A DNA stretch of 64,000 nucleotides from Patella vulgata (lineage: Eukaryota > Mollusca > Gastropoda > Patellidae): the NCBI RefSeq assembly GCF_932274485.2, contig NC_065881.2:65454702-65518701 (forward strand), written 5' to 3'. How positions within the stretch are numbered: position 1 is the first letter of the stretch; each line of letters starts with the position of its first letter. Positions 48,069 to 62,100 of the stretch are shown here, piece by piece. The notes beneath the pieces were generated by a model, which was given only the letters and a program-made list of their open reading frames with translations, had not been told where the DNA came from and did no database searches. The position numbers and the translations under genes were made by a program.

Positions 48069-48074
48069 AATAAA
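48069..48074 (+). terminator. Possible polyadenylation signal
   Basis: AATAAA occurs 32 bases after the FBXO41 stop; further A/T-rich candidates follow near 48520. The true end is not decidable from sequence. Confidence 0.3.
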
Positions 48075-48579
48075 TTTCTCTTCAACTTTTTATGATATGT
48101 TGAAAATGTGATCTTTATACTTAGACTAAATGTGATTGTTTTCAATTAGAACAATTCAGTGTTTATACACTAGAAACCTCCTCTTGTTACAATACTGACA
48201 CTACTTGTGTTTCAGGGTAACTAAAAACAAAAAATGCTGAAAGAGTAATGAAGGATCAGACAAGAATCATTAATTTAAAATACTGGTGTAAAATTTGTGC
48301 GACTGACAAATAATGGTACATGTACAAGATTTTACTGAATGTTACGTTTATATTTTAAAAAGTATGGTAGTACTATGTTAAAATGTGATGATTTGTTAGC
48401 ATAGATTAAAAATTGGTTATCAATGATTATTTTTGTTTAACAATATAAACATTTTTTTTGTTTTTTAAAAATTGCAAAAAACTAAGAAAATGTGTTGTAT
48501 ACATGTTTATTTATAAAATAAAATTTTTTTATATTATTTGTTTGCTGTTGATTATATTATTTATTGTTGGCTGTAACCA

Positions 48580-49575
48580 AGAAGCATTTTTATGTGGACG
48601 TATATTGTTGTCGGTATATTGTTGTCGCCCCTGTCCGTCCGCCCACCCGTCCACAATTTGTTCATGGATACTCTACAGGTCACAAATTTTATTGGATTTT
48701 GACAAAACTTAAAATATAGGTCTATCTCCCAAAGATTTTGGTTCCTTTTGATATTGGCATATATCGGACCATAACTTCATTGATAATGGCCCCTGATTGT
48801 ACGAAAAATCACGTTTTTAGCTTGCGGACACTCTAGATGTCACAATTTTCATCTGATTTTGATGAAACTTGAAATGCATGTTTATAACCCAAAGATCTTG
48901 GTTCCTGTCGATATTTGCGCATATCGGATCATAACTTCCTGAATTATGGCCCTTGAGTGTTTGAAAAATCATGTTTTTAGCTTGTGGTCCCTCTAGAGGT
49001 CACAATTATTATCCAATTTAAAAAAACGTTTGAATATATCACCGTTCGACCGTAATCACGCTTGTGTGGTTTATCAAGATTGTGGACCCTCTGGAGGTCA
49101 TAATTTTGATCCAATTTTGTTGAAACTTGAAATACGTGTTTATAAAACAAAGATCTTGGTTCTTTTCAATATTCGCGCATATTGGATCGTAACTTCCTGA
49201 ATTATGGCCCTTGATTGTACGAAAAATAATGTTTTTAGCTTGTGGTCACTCTAGAGGTAACAATTTTTATCCGATTTAAAAAAAAGTTTGAATATTTCAC
49301 CGTTACAGCCTAATGATGGCTTAGTTTGAATTTCGTGAAAATCGGACCAAAATTGCCAGACAAAATGGGCCCCCTTGTATGCAAATAGTGTAAATATATG
49401 GAATATCAAGGTTGTGGACCCTCTAGAAGTCACAATGTTGATCCGATTTTAATCAAACTTGAAATATATCTTCATAACCCAAAGATCTTGGTTCCTGTCG
49501 ATATTCGTGCATATCGGATCGTAAATTCCTGAATTATGGCCCTTGATTGTACGAAAAATCGCTTTTTGTTTAGCT
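48580..49575 (+). repeat. Degenerate tandem repeat, unit about 160 bp
   Basis: About six diverged units each contain 'ggaccctctagaggtcacaa', 'gattttgatgaaacttgaaa', 'aacccaaagatcttggttcc', 'gcgcatatcggatcataact' and 'gaattatggcccttgattgt'. Unit starts lie near 48665, 48825, 48985, 49082, 49243 and 49416; one is short. It sits in the convergent gap between FBXO41 and the coiled-coil gene. No coding content. Confidence 0.85.
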
Positions 49576-51870
49576 TGTTCTCTATCCATCTCTTGGAAAA
49601 TGTGAGCATATCCTGCCTTGAAGCCGCTGGTTTAAATTTATTATACTGGATAGTATTTAAAAGGAAGTGGAAGACTTTTGGGAATATTTATGTTTCTAGA
49701 TTTGGGACACTCCATTACAAACATGGTTGTTAAGTGGTCAAAACTCACAAACAGAATATCTCAGGTTGGAAGAGCAGTGTTGGACAAGAAAGACCATTGT
49801 TTTGGTTTTCTTAATACTGAAAGAAGATCATATTATAGTTGTTCTGATGGGCTGGAAAATAAGGTTAAGATGTACAGATGCTTGTGCACGTAAAAGTTCC
49901 CATGCTATTTTAAATGTGGACATCATTTCGATGATGGGTTACTATTACAACAAAAAAAAAATACTTTCACAATCATTTAGCTCCATCAAAACAATTCCTC
50001 AATAGATGAATTAATATGCAGGCAGTTAACATAAATTTGTATGTATTCCGTACAGTTGTCATTTGTGGAAGCAATCAATACCATATATGCAAGTTTATTC
50101 TCGTTGGAACCTGTGTCATGTAACAAGTTTGGCTTGTGAACAAATCGAAGGGGAGATAATTTGGGTGAGACATACAATACTTGAAATAAGTATTTGAATA
50201 TCCTTTAACAAGTTATAGCAGTTTTCACAGAAATGAAGATAATTAATTCAGTGTACATATCTTGGATATACACAGTATAATTTATATGCAGGTGAGTGGT
50301 AAATATTTTCTGCTTATTTTAATATGACTAGTTGATATATCATGATATATCATAAAAAGAAACATTGATTTGGGTAAAATGTCTCTGGAGCTTAATCATT
50401 TCATTTAAATCCACATTCACTTTGAATAAGATAATTAGACTACAAGGTAAACCAGCTGATTTTGTTGGTACAAAATATTTTATTTTATAAAATAATATAT
50501 TATACATATATCATTACTATCACAGATGATTGGTATGTATGTAAAGAATGATAACTTAAAATAATATAAATAATAACATAAATACTGTATAGAAATAAAC
50601 ACACATAAATAATAATAATAATACTATGACAGAAATAGCTTAACTCATAAGGTCAAATATAAAGACCATTTTTATCTTGCTCTTATCTTTACTAAAATCT
50701 AAAATTATAATATTCTTCTTACAAAACTATTTTATTTTCACGATTTATTAGTACATAAATACCTAGGCCAAGTCGGCAGAATCAAATGTATTGAGTTTCA
50801 TATAAAACAGCATAATAAACAACAATTTTCAGTAATAGTCTTACCTAAACTTTTTAGAACTGCCAATGTTTTTTGACATTTAGTAGGAATACAATTTCTT
50901 TAATATTAATTCAAAATAGGAAATGTTTCTAGTATGAAGCAAAGCAATGTTGTTGCTTTCTTAAAATGAAAAAAAAATCCCAAAAAATTTCATTTAACTT
51001 GGCTCGGGCAAGAATGTGATATTCTAAGTCAAATTTAGGATATTCACAAATGTAAGATAATTAAATATTGATATAATATAAATTATTCTATATTGATAGA
51101 GACACAAATATAGAGGAATAAATACATTTCTAGAGATAAAGTAATGTATATGAATTAAGGAAGAATACAAGTCGAAAGAAAGAAAAGAGACAAGAATGGT
51201 CTGTTTAAGCAGTCTTATTTGGCTAAATAAACACAATCAGAAATAAACAACTTTGCAATCACAAAAAGTTTAATAAAAAAAAGAACAGAAAAATAGATCT
51301 TTTTTTGAAAATAACAAGTACATGTAAATTAAATTCATATTGTTTAGAATCTTTTATCAAAATAAAAGAATCACACCTTATGAACAAGTAAAATTAAATA
51401 AGTCATCAGCAGTTTTAAGTTACAGTCTAAAATTACATAGAACAATTAAAACAAAATTTGGACGGCAACAAATTCAAAACAAAGTATATTACAATAAGTT
51501 ATTTTTTTTAAACTGGAATTTATTTAACATAAAATATGCTATTTTTGATTCAAAAGTAATGGACTTTGTGTATTAATTTCCAGTTTAGTATTATGATATA
51601 TGAAATGTAAAGACACTATTATGATACAAGCGTATATATTGATAATACTGTTGATATAACTAAAATACTAATCTGCTGGTCAAGCCTGAATGGTCTTTAA
51701 TTACTACAAGTACAAATATGTACTTCTACATGTTTCCTACCCAAAATATAGAAGCTCTAGTCTTTCATGAATTCTTAAAAAATTATCTACATCAAAATCA
51801 TTAAACCGAAAACTATAAATTACCAATGAGGTTCGTAATGATGTGAATGGTTGATTTTGATGTGCTTGTT
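49576..51870. other. Convergent intergenic DNA, nothing recognised
   Basis: AT-rich. Short overlapping ORFs have no motif and no matching splice sites. A TTTATT at 51519-51524 could be the minus-strand polyadenylation signal (AATAAA) of the coiled-coil gene. Confidence 0.4.
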
Positions 51871-51879
51871 GACGTTAGT

Positions 51880-53128
51880 TTATCTTCGACTAGGTGAAGA
51901 ATTTCTAGAATGTGTTGTTGTGGTTGTTCGTTTCTCCATCTTTTGTATTGATAAACTTCGTACTTTATCTGACCAATATTCACTACTCTGTTGAAGCTGT
52001 ACGGAAAGCTAGAAATAGATAATCAAATGTATAGAATCAACTCCAATAAGGAATGAAAGCCAGAAATTGACATAATATTATTAAAATAAAAAACATTGTT
52101 TCCTTCATACTGTCTGCACATGATTGCATGAATATAATTTTTTTTTTTGAGAATTCATTAGATGGAAAAATAGATGCACATTAGATGGTCTTTATTCATT
52201 ACCCACTTATATACCTGTGCAGGCCTGTAACTGGGGAGGGGGAGAAGACCCCTCCCCCGTGAAAAAATTGTTGACCATAAAAACAATAGATATACATTGT
52301 TCGTCAATTTTACAGCACCCCTGAGAACACTTCCAGCACCCATCGTTGCTCTGAGCTAACCTTTAAGGAGGATATTGGGAACAAAAAAATCTTTAGTTGC
52401 AGTCTAGATTTGGTTGGTCTAGATTATCCCCAACTCAACTTGCATCCATGAATTATAGAAAACTATTCTTTTAAATATAGCCTACCTCCCCAACTCTTTG
52501 GATCCAATAAGATTTATCTAATGTGTGTGGATCATTCACTCCTGTTTCTTGCATGGCTTTCTTAAGAGCTGTTCGAGTCTGTATAAATAACAAAACAATA
52601 GGTAAGTAAAATATTTATTGTAATACAGTTGGAATTATTCTTCAAGAATTCAAAAACATTTACTTTTACTAACATAATGAAAAATTTGAAACTGAGCAAA
52701 TGAATCTGCTTGAATAGTTCAATACCTAATGTTATTAGTTTTTCTAGATTTTTATCTATGTAATAATGGGATATAAAAAATGTTTGAATATTTGATATAT
52801 AATAAAACTCATATTATACTTTGTTTTTAACCTAGATGCAAGTTATTGAGTTTATGTATGGAACCAGAAAATTGCTTTTCAATTTGCCTCACACTGTATC
52901 AATAAATGAATGTGAGAGATCTGTAAAATGTAGAAAATTCCAGGTATCATTACTTACGGTGACTTCAGGATCTCTAGCAGACGTATGTTCTGATAATCTA
53001 TTTTGTGATCGTAAACTGTTTATCATCTGTTCTTTATTTTCTACTTGCATTTCTAGTGTCTGTCGAGCTGATATTTCTCTCTCTAAATCAGACCGTAGAC
53101 GAGAGTTTTCCTTCTGTAATGTCGACAG
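51880..53128 (-). CDS. Coiled-coil gene, C-terminal exons
   Basis: Exons 52958-53128 (57 residues), 52486-52578 (31) and 51880-52008 (42 plus TAA). The coiled coil ends in RSQNRLSEHTSARDPEVT. A non-heptad segment follows, TRTALKKAMQETGVNDPHTL then DKSYWIQRVGE, then SVQLQQSSEYWSDKVRSLSI and a basic S/T-rich tail. The tryptophan-containing segment is the best handle for finding orthologues. Confidence 0.88.
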
Positions 53129-56100
53129 CTGAAATAGACAAAAGCTGATGTAAACTTTCTAAAAAAAATAGCCTCCTGAAACATTTAATCTAAACTTATA
53201 ACGTATCAAAAAAATAACATAATTAAACTATTTTCTATGAAAATTTTATCATTTAATAGCACAGTAGTTAATAGATCTTTAAATTAATATATAAATTAGA
53301 ACATACCTGTTGATTTAGATGTTGTATGTTATCAACATTAGATTTAAGACGAGAATGAAGATCTTCTATTGTTATCAGTTTGGACTTCAGTTCTTGATCT
53401 TGATCAATCCTATAAAAAATATATCATACTTTAGTTGGCTGTATATAATATTACCCATACCATAAAGAGTGGACATCATGGATAACAAGAAATCTGATAC
53501 TTTTTAAAATGGCTGAATCCTTTTTCGTATCAGGAAGTAACTAAACAACTCTTAATTGTGCAGTCTATAATAACTTACTCATGTTCTTCTAATTTATTCT
53601 TTAACTGTGATAGTATAACTTCTTGTTGAGCTGTATGATTCTGTAATGACTGTAATAAACCAGGTGTAAACTATTAACTGGACATTTTACAACAGCACTA
53701 ATTTTCATTCAATATATCAAGAAATATGATATAAACCATGTGAGCAACAAGGAATAGAGGACTTTCATTTATCCTTACCCACATTATCTTAAAGTCTGTT
53801 CAGCATCAAAGACTTTCCTTGCAAATTTGATTCTGGCATTTAGATAATGTGACAAAGGACAAATGAGTATGGTAGTTATGAGAAAAGGTTTACTAGTTTT
53901 AATAGGATCTTCAAATAGCTTCATATCCCTTACCTTCATTATTCATTCCCAGTAAATAATGTGTAGGTTTTGATATACAAAACACTAACCATTTAGAAAT
54001 AATTGAATCATACCTTAAGTCTATCACCTTCTGCTTTTTTCTCATCTAATTCTGTTCTTAAACGGTTATTTTGTTTCTGTAATTTCTGCATCTGATCTTG
54101 TAAATGTCTAAAAGTAAAGAAAATAATATATTTATTAAGTATTTATTAAGTAGTCTAGTATTTGCAAAAATTAGTTTTATTTTTAATGTAAGATCATTTG
54201 ATTTTTAATATACATGTACACATATGTAACTCTAATACCTACTCTTTTTCTGATGATAAATTCATAATTCCTTTACTTTGTTCTCTGTAAACAGAAATAT
54301 CAATTTAATATTACAAAATCCTGTAATTTCCAAGATGTATTCCATTATTCCTGTCATTAATTAACAACATAACAATATTCATTTTACCGGTAAAAATATT
54401 GATTGATCGTAAAAATATTGATTGATCGAGAAAATAAAATTAAATTTATTATCAAATAAATAATTACCTAATTTTATTGCCAAGTTTTTCATTAGCCATT
54501 CTGTAAACAAAACAAGCATGCACATAATTAATAAACAAAACAACAAATAATTCCAAAATAACTTTATATATTTCCAACAGGAAAACACATGCATTTAATA
54601 TAACAGAATTTAATCATTCAACTTTAAATTACAAAAGAAAAGCATAACTAGATTTAAGATTATTATAAGGTGTATCTTACTTTTGTTCTTGAACCCATGT
54701 ATTAACATTCTGTACAACCAGTTCACTTTCCCGATGTAATCTATCTCCGTTAGCACGAGATTCTTCTAAAGCTATTCGTAATGCTTTTATTTCTTCATTG
54801 GCACTTTTATAATTCTCTCTTAATTTTTCTAACTCATTTCGCATTTTATCAGACTGAAAAATTGAATAATTTGTATTGATACATAACATATGCATATTCT
54901 AAGAAATAAAAATACTTTACCAGCATGTTATAACGCGATCTTATCTAATTGCTTTGTATGACTGGGAAATAAAATTAACTTAAATCAATATACAATAGAC
55001 ATAGATAGTTCTACCAGTACTTGTCAAATTGATATCTGAAGACATAAAACTTCAATAAAACTTACATCTTCAGCATTAATTTTAAACTTTTCTTGTAAAG
55101 TACTGAATTCTACTTTATGACAGACCATTTCTTCTTCTTTACTACCCAGTTCTTGTAGAGTTTGTTTAGTTTGTTGTTGACTTTCATGTAAATCATTTTG
55201 TAATACTCTGTAACGTTCTTCAAAATTAATCAACTGAAACAAGATTCATATATAATAAAAGCAATCTTCCATTTTGTAGTTTGTTGCTGGCTTGCAATGT
55301 CTGTGTGTTTGTCCAACTAATGACCATTTGTTTAAATTTGTAAGAGGTTTGTTCATCAATTCTTACAAGACAATGTTATTAGGTTCAAGACATTTTTTGT
55401 CTAATTTAAAAGTATGAAATAGTCAAAATAATTTACCTCTTCTTCTGTAGCTTTATTTAAATCTTGCATCTTCTTCAATTCTTGTTGTAATTTTCTCATT
55501 TTATCTTCATAGAACAGGATCTTAAAATAAAAATACAAATATTAAATAATATTCATGAAATGAAATGGGGCTTAACGTCCTACTGTTGTGCTCCACCTGG
55601 GCTAATGAAGACAGGATACTGTATGCAACAGATCAAAATCAGTGATGATGCACGATGCACCACAGTACTACACAGTGTGAACTATGAATGGAATTTCATT
55701 ATTCCAGTAATACATCAAACCACAGCAATAACCCAGGCTAGGATGCCAGCAGAGGGACCTCATTACATTTTTATGTTTTGTATCATAGTAAGCACCCCAA
55801 AACCAATGACTGATAACATAATCAGTTTAAACAAGCTGCCAATTCATAAATCAGTATTTAAATGGTTTTTTTTTTAATTTGAGTCTGTTAAAATATTAAA
55901 AGAAAGTTAAAAATTTACTGTTTTTCTTCATGTTACAAAGATGTTGTAAGATTTAAAGGGAAAAGGATTTAAAGAAATAAAATTTAAATCACCTCATCTG
56001 TCATTGTTTGATTCTGTTGTTGTAATTTAGCTAGTTCTGTTTTTAATGAAGCTAATTGTCTAGATCGTTCACACAGTTGTTCCATAGATTCCTTGTGATT

Positions 56101-59100
56101 ACCTTGAGCTGTTGTAACTTGTAATTTTAAATCTTGTATTCTCTGTTCAGCATCTGTCAACTAGTATAAAACAAGAAATACCATATATACATGATTCACG
56201 TTCTTAGTTATATATCGTCTTCCAGTAAACCATGAAGTATATTCAAGATTAAACATTAACTAAATTTGCATTTCAAAATCAGTGACATGAATCTTAGGAT
56301 TTTCAGGAAACATGTTTTCATTCTTTGACAAGAGCACACAAGGTGATTTCCCCAGAAAACAGCAGTTTCAATGAATAGAATTGCCCTGTGAATGCAATAA
56401 TTAAGTAATAGAAAATTGTTTCCTCTCCTATCCCTTATAGTTTTACTAACCTCAGAATTAGTTATTCGGTATTGTTCTTTAGTTGCCTCTAAATCAGACT
56501 GCAACTTTCCAATTAAATCCTGATTTCTGTTTATCTAGAATACAAATAAATACAATTTTGTTATTATCAAGTTGAAGTCTTCTTCAGTCTAATCTAGTTA
56601 TGAATTTAAAATAAATAAATTAAATCATAATTGGTTCAATAGTTGCAAAGAAAAGTAGCCAGTATAGCATTAACAAATAATACCTCTTGCTGTTGATGTG
56701 TATTCTGTCTTTGTGCTGTTTGTAAGTTGAGATTTAAAACATGTAGTTGACCATCTTTATCCATAATATCATCTCTATTATTACGTACTTGTTGTTCAAA
56801 TTCACCAATTTGAGACTTGAGTCTAATAATTATTTCATCTTTTTCTTTTCCCTTTTTTAATAACGTAAAAGTATATCAAAACTGTTCTGGAATTTTCAGT
56901 AATTTTAGGAATAAAAAAATTCTTTCTAATTTGTATATTACTAAAAATCAGTGCACTAAATGGTACTGCTTAGAATGTTGGGCTGAATTAAAGGTAGTTT
57001 TTTATGGCTACAAATTTACTTCAGATGTATAAGAAATCAAACAATAAATCAATTTTTACCTTGATGGTGAGATCTCGTAATTGTTTTTGATATTGTTCAA
57101 CATCATCTTGTAATTCTATCGACATCTTTTTATTTTGTTGTAACTGACGTCCGGTTTCTTGATGTCGTTCACGTTCAGCTCGTAATTCTGTCTGTAACTG
57201 ATTCAATATCTGATCTTGTTGTTCAACCTACAGATAAACAACCCAAGATAGTTATAGTACAAAAACTGATGTTTTGCTTGAGTGTTTGTTGTTCATAATT
57301 TAAATATTACTTCCAGAGTCCAGTGTATATTAGTCGTCAATAAAGCTCTATTGTAACATATCTGATTAATGTATTTGAATTTTTTACAAATTTTAAAAGC
57401 AAAAGCACCTAGAAATTTTCAAAAACTTGCCACAATATACTATTTATGGTGCCATAAATTTTCTATGATATTTCGAATATAATACCTGATTAGTCAACAT
57501 TCTTTCCTGTTCTCTAGCACCATCTAATTCTATCTGGTTTTTATGTGCTTGTTGTTTATAAGCCACACCTTCTTGTTCAGCAGCATGATGGTCTTCTTTA
57601 GATGTTAACAAATCTTTACGCATTTTCTCAATCAAAGCTTTCTGATCAGCTATTTCATCTTCATAACTATTAGCCCTTTCCTTCCATGTTTTAAGTTCTG
57701 TTTGTTGTTTACGATAATTTTGTTCATGTCGGACAACTTCTGTTACACGTTGACTCAGTTGATCTTGGGTAGTCTGCAAACTTTGTTCCATTAACATCAG
57801 TTTTTCTTCATGGTGAGCAAGCTAAAATTATATAATAAATAAATCCTGCTTACACCATGTAATATACACTACACTGTGATCTCACTATAAATAAGGCGGT
57901 TGAAATGGTTTCATTATAGGGGGGATTTCAATATGCCACCCAACAGCTTTATTGTATACTATTGTAAGCTATATTACAAAATAAATGAATAATTGTTTCA
58001 ATGGCATTTAGTAATTTAACTGGATGTCTCTCAGTAATATGCAGTAATTGTATTCCATAGAATTGTTTTGTGTGTATAAAATAAATGGAATGGGGTTTAT
58101 TGTCCTTTTATGCAACATACAGGCTAATGAAGACAGGCATATTTTGTCAGTGTCCTGGTGTTTCTAAAATCTAAATACAGGCAACATGCATAGTTCTGTA
58201 AAGGATGTCATATGATGTAGACTATATAAATCTTAATAGAATTGATTCTAAAATATAAACACCCTATAAACTTACCTCCTGAGCACAATCTTTATATTGT
58301 GATCTAGCATCTGTTAAATCAGTTTTTAGGTGTTCTAACTCAGATTTCTGATCAGCAATCTTAAAGAAAAAAGCAAACAAATTTATATATGTAAAGAATA
58401 AATCCTATTTTACATCTATAATCATCATGTTATGTTTTGTTTAAACTAATCTGTGTATAGAAATATAAATACATACCATATTTTCAGCTTGTCTTAGAGA
58501 TGCCTGTAATTTATTATTCTCTAATTTACCATTATGTACATTGGATTCTAATCTTTCAATCTGCCAAAAAATAATAACACAAATTCATTGAATATGTGAC
58601 AATATTTAAACTATTTGATAACAATTATATGTTTGAAACTTATTAGATATTTACTCAGAAGACTTAAGAAACAAAAAAAGTCACCTCTTCTACTTTTCGT
58701 CTGATGTCCTCACGACAAGACACTATTTCTTCATCACAACGTTTTACTTGTTCTTCTTTACGAGCCAGTTCTTGATCTAGTTGTCTGGCTTGAGATTGTG
58801 TTTCTGCTAGCTGTCTCTCTAATAATTTAAGTTGATCTTCTAGACGACTCGAATCAGCTTTATGTCTTTGATGAGTGGAAGATAAGTTTACTTGTAATTG
58901 TTCTATGTTCTGCTCTGCTCTACTCAACTACAACATAAAAACAGATAAAATATGTTTTCTTACTAACACTAAAGTGAAACATACATGTTGTTTAAATGGC
59001 ATTTAGTAATTGACAAGCATAAATAAAAAAAAATAATGATATGGAATAAACCTCATGCTATTTCTTTATTTTCATTTACTTATACTGTTCGATGTAAACA

Positions 59101-62100
59101 ATTTAACTAAAAGATATCAAATAATACCTCTTTTTCTGTGCTGTTTTTATGATCTCGTAATGTTGATAATTCATGTTGTAAATCTTGTATTTGATCTTGT
59201 AAATCTGCTACTAAACGTATTTTACTTTGTAGAGTATTCCTTGTATCTTCTAAATCAAATTCTAACTGGGAAATTCTATCTTCTCTCTCCATAAACTACA
59301 ATAAATTATAGGCAAACTGAAACTCTCATACAGAAAATTTAACCTAATTTGATAACTGGTTGAAGGAGTATCAGCAGTCTAAAAGAAAAATAATGTTCAA
59401 GATTGGTAGGTTCAGTCTAATATTTTGTTGGTGTCCATTGTGTAATACTAAGATTAATCTACATTAACTGGTACATTGCATATGTGTTTGGTCATAGTAC
59501 GATGATGAATGTGGTACTAACCTCATTATCAGTGTGACTATGTTCTGACTGATAAGTAATAATATGATTATCAAGACTTCTAGCTTTCTCATCTAGTCGA
59601 CCAACCTATACCAGAAAAAAAAAATATAATTATTTACATTTAAAACATATATTACACAATCTTTATTCCTATTAACATACACCAAACTGATGGGCAGGTC
59701 AGAAATTTAGCAGGGTTTATCCTAATGATTAGCCAAATAATCCCAGCATGTATGAACATTTTTTTCTCAAAAACTGCCATGTAAAGTGTTCACAAACTTT
59801 CATGGATTGAGGAAGTCAATCTGCGAAAAACTGAATTTAGAACTCCACGAATTGGCTTCCACCTTAGTATTAACCAAAGAATGTCTGCAATAGTGAATTA
59901 AAAAGCTCTCAAAATCTCTAACCCGTAGAGCATTTTCAAGAATTGTTGATAGACAGTTCAACATCCTGGATCATTATTCGGCTTAGAAATCAATTTCTCA
60001 ACATTATGTAAAATACCCAAACCTAATCATTGCTTTTTCAAAAATTAATCATAACAATTTGATAGTTGATTATTGATAAATAATATTTAATCAATGAATT
60101 TAACAATATTTACCTCATGTTCAGTTTGATTCAATTTATCTTTCAGATTACGTATCATCTCTTCATTTTCTTTAATACGATTCTGAGCTCTAGATAAATC
60201 ATCTTGAGTAGCACTAAGTTCTTGTGTTAACTGTTCTATAACATTCTCACATTTATCTACTTCTTTCTTAGTTTCATCAAATAGATAATTAGTACTATTA
60301 ATCTCTATCTTCATCTTCTCTGATGTTCTCTCACTTTCTATCTCCTATAATACACAATATCATTTATTTTATTTGTTATTTGGGATAGAAATTAATTTCA
60401 AACATGCTCAACCCCAAGTACAATATCTTTTGTCTTGAACAAGTTACCCAGATAAATATGTCATCCACTGTAAAAAAAACAAAAACGGAGCAGTGATATA
60501 ATAATCCTCAACCCAACAACTCTCATACCTCATACTTACTGAGGTATAAAGAGCACGATAGCTATAACAGCGGAAAAAAATTAGTTTGTTTATAAACAGT
60601 GTTTTTATTATAGTAATCCTAATGAAAACATGGCCAGCATTTTAACTTGTTTATTAACGGAGAAATGATTTGAGGGTCAGGTTCTGCATTGTTCAACTAT
60701 TTTAATAGTAGATTGAAAATAAAATAGAAATTGCAAAAGCTGGACTTCTGCTTTAAGGGTCACGACTAAGCATTTTTTAAAATTTAAACAATTGATTGAA
60801 TTGGAGGGAAATGAATTTAATATGTCAATCTAGAAAAATTGTCTGAAAATAATAGAAATAATTTTCAGATGCAAACTGATGCACAAACATTGTAGCTTAG
60901 TATAACACATAACATAATAGTTTTCTTCATCATGAGTCAAGAGAATTTGAATGATCTGAGGACCTGTGTTATGTCCCAAAAGTTTAATTAATTTTCTTAC
61001 AAGTGACAATTGCAATGCATTAAAGAAAGGATCTGAAAATAAATCAGTATATAAAACAACTTACCCTGTTTCTACTTTCAGCAAGTTTATTTTGTAATCC
61101 TTGTATAGTTTCTTCTAGATTATCTATCTGTCCTATTGACTGATTATATTTCAGTTTATAGTTGTTTAAATCATCTTCTAAACGTTTCAGATCTTCATTA
61201 GCAGAATCAAGATGGCTGTTTAAAACAGCTATTTGTTGTCTAGAGTCAGATAAAGTTAGTTCATTTTCTCTAATAACATCTCCCTGTCGTTTCACCTAGA
61301 AAACAATTAAAGAGAATAGTTCTTAAAAATAAATCAACCAAATTCAAGAGATTTTTAAATAATTATTTAATGTTAAAAGATGCTAACATGTTTGGCAGTA
61401 AGCTACATAGGTCATTTTGAGACTAACATTGAGCTCTTTATCATTTATTAAAGGGAAGTTTAAAGATTTTACTTAGACTGCCTTCTTTTCTTCCCATTCC
61501 AACTGGTAAGAATTCTTTTTATGCACCATATGAAAAGATTAACCACACTTTAATTATGTTAAGAATACAAACCTGGTCAGAAGAATCTTCATTTAATTTA
61601 TGTAATTGTTCTAATTCTTGATTTAAAGTTTCTGCTGTAAGTTTATACTCGGTACATTGTCTCTGATTATCAGCAAGGTCATCTTTAGTAGCAGCTAAAT
61701 CTTCTTTTAGCATATCTATATCTTGTTCCATACGTTTAATCTCCTGAGCGTGACTATTTCTAGCTAGTTGAAGATCAGATTTCAACTGTTCAATCGTCCG
61801 TACGTAATTCTTTACCTACAAAATAGTTTTAAATAAAACATTTATAGTTAAACTGTTAAATGCAAATTAATTGATCAAATGGGGCATATAGAATAGACTT
61901 CTTATAAAAACAAAACTTATCAATTTCCTAACATGTCTTACAGACATACATCAATCATACACCATAAACTTCTAAGTTTGACCAGCAATATGATTATTTT
62001 TATTATTGTTTACCCTGCAAATATAGTTACTATTCATGTCATTATATAAGTCAAAATAAAATGCTCCATAGACATAACAAACCTCTATTTTACATGCAAT

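Noticed and set aside
49536-50005. Three overlapping plus-strand ORFs after FBXO41
   Set aside because: No motif, no splice borders, and the first begins inside a tandem repeat.
52836-53132. 98-residue plus-strand ORF
   Set aside because: Antisense shadow of a coiled-coil exon and its flanking intron.
55560-55877. 105-residue plus-strand ORF
   Set aside because: Lies in an intron of the coiled-coil gene and starts in an inverted SINE tail.
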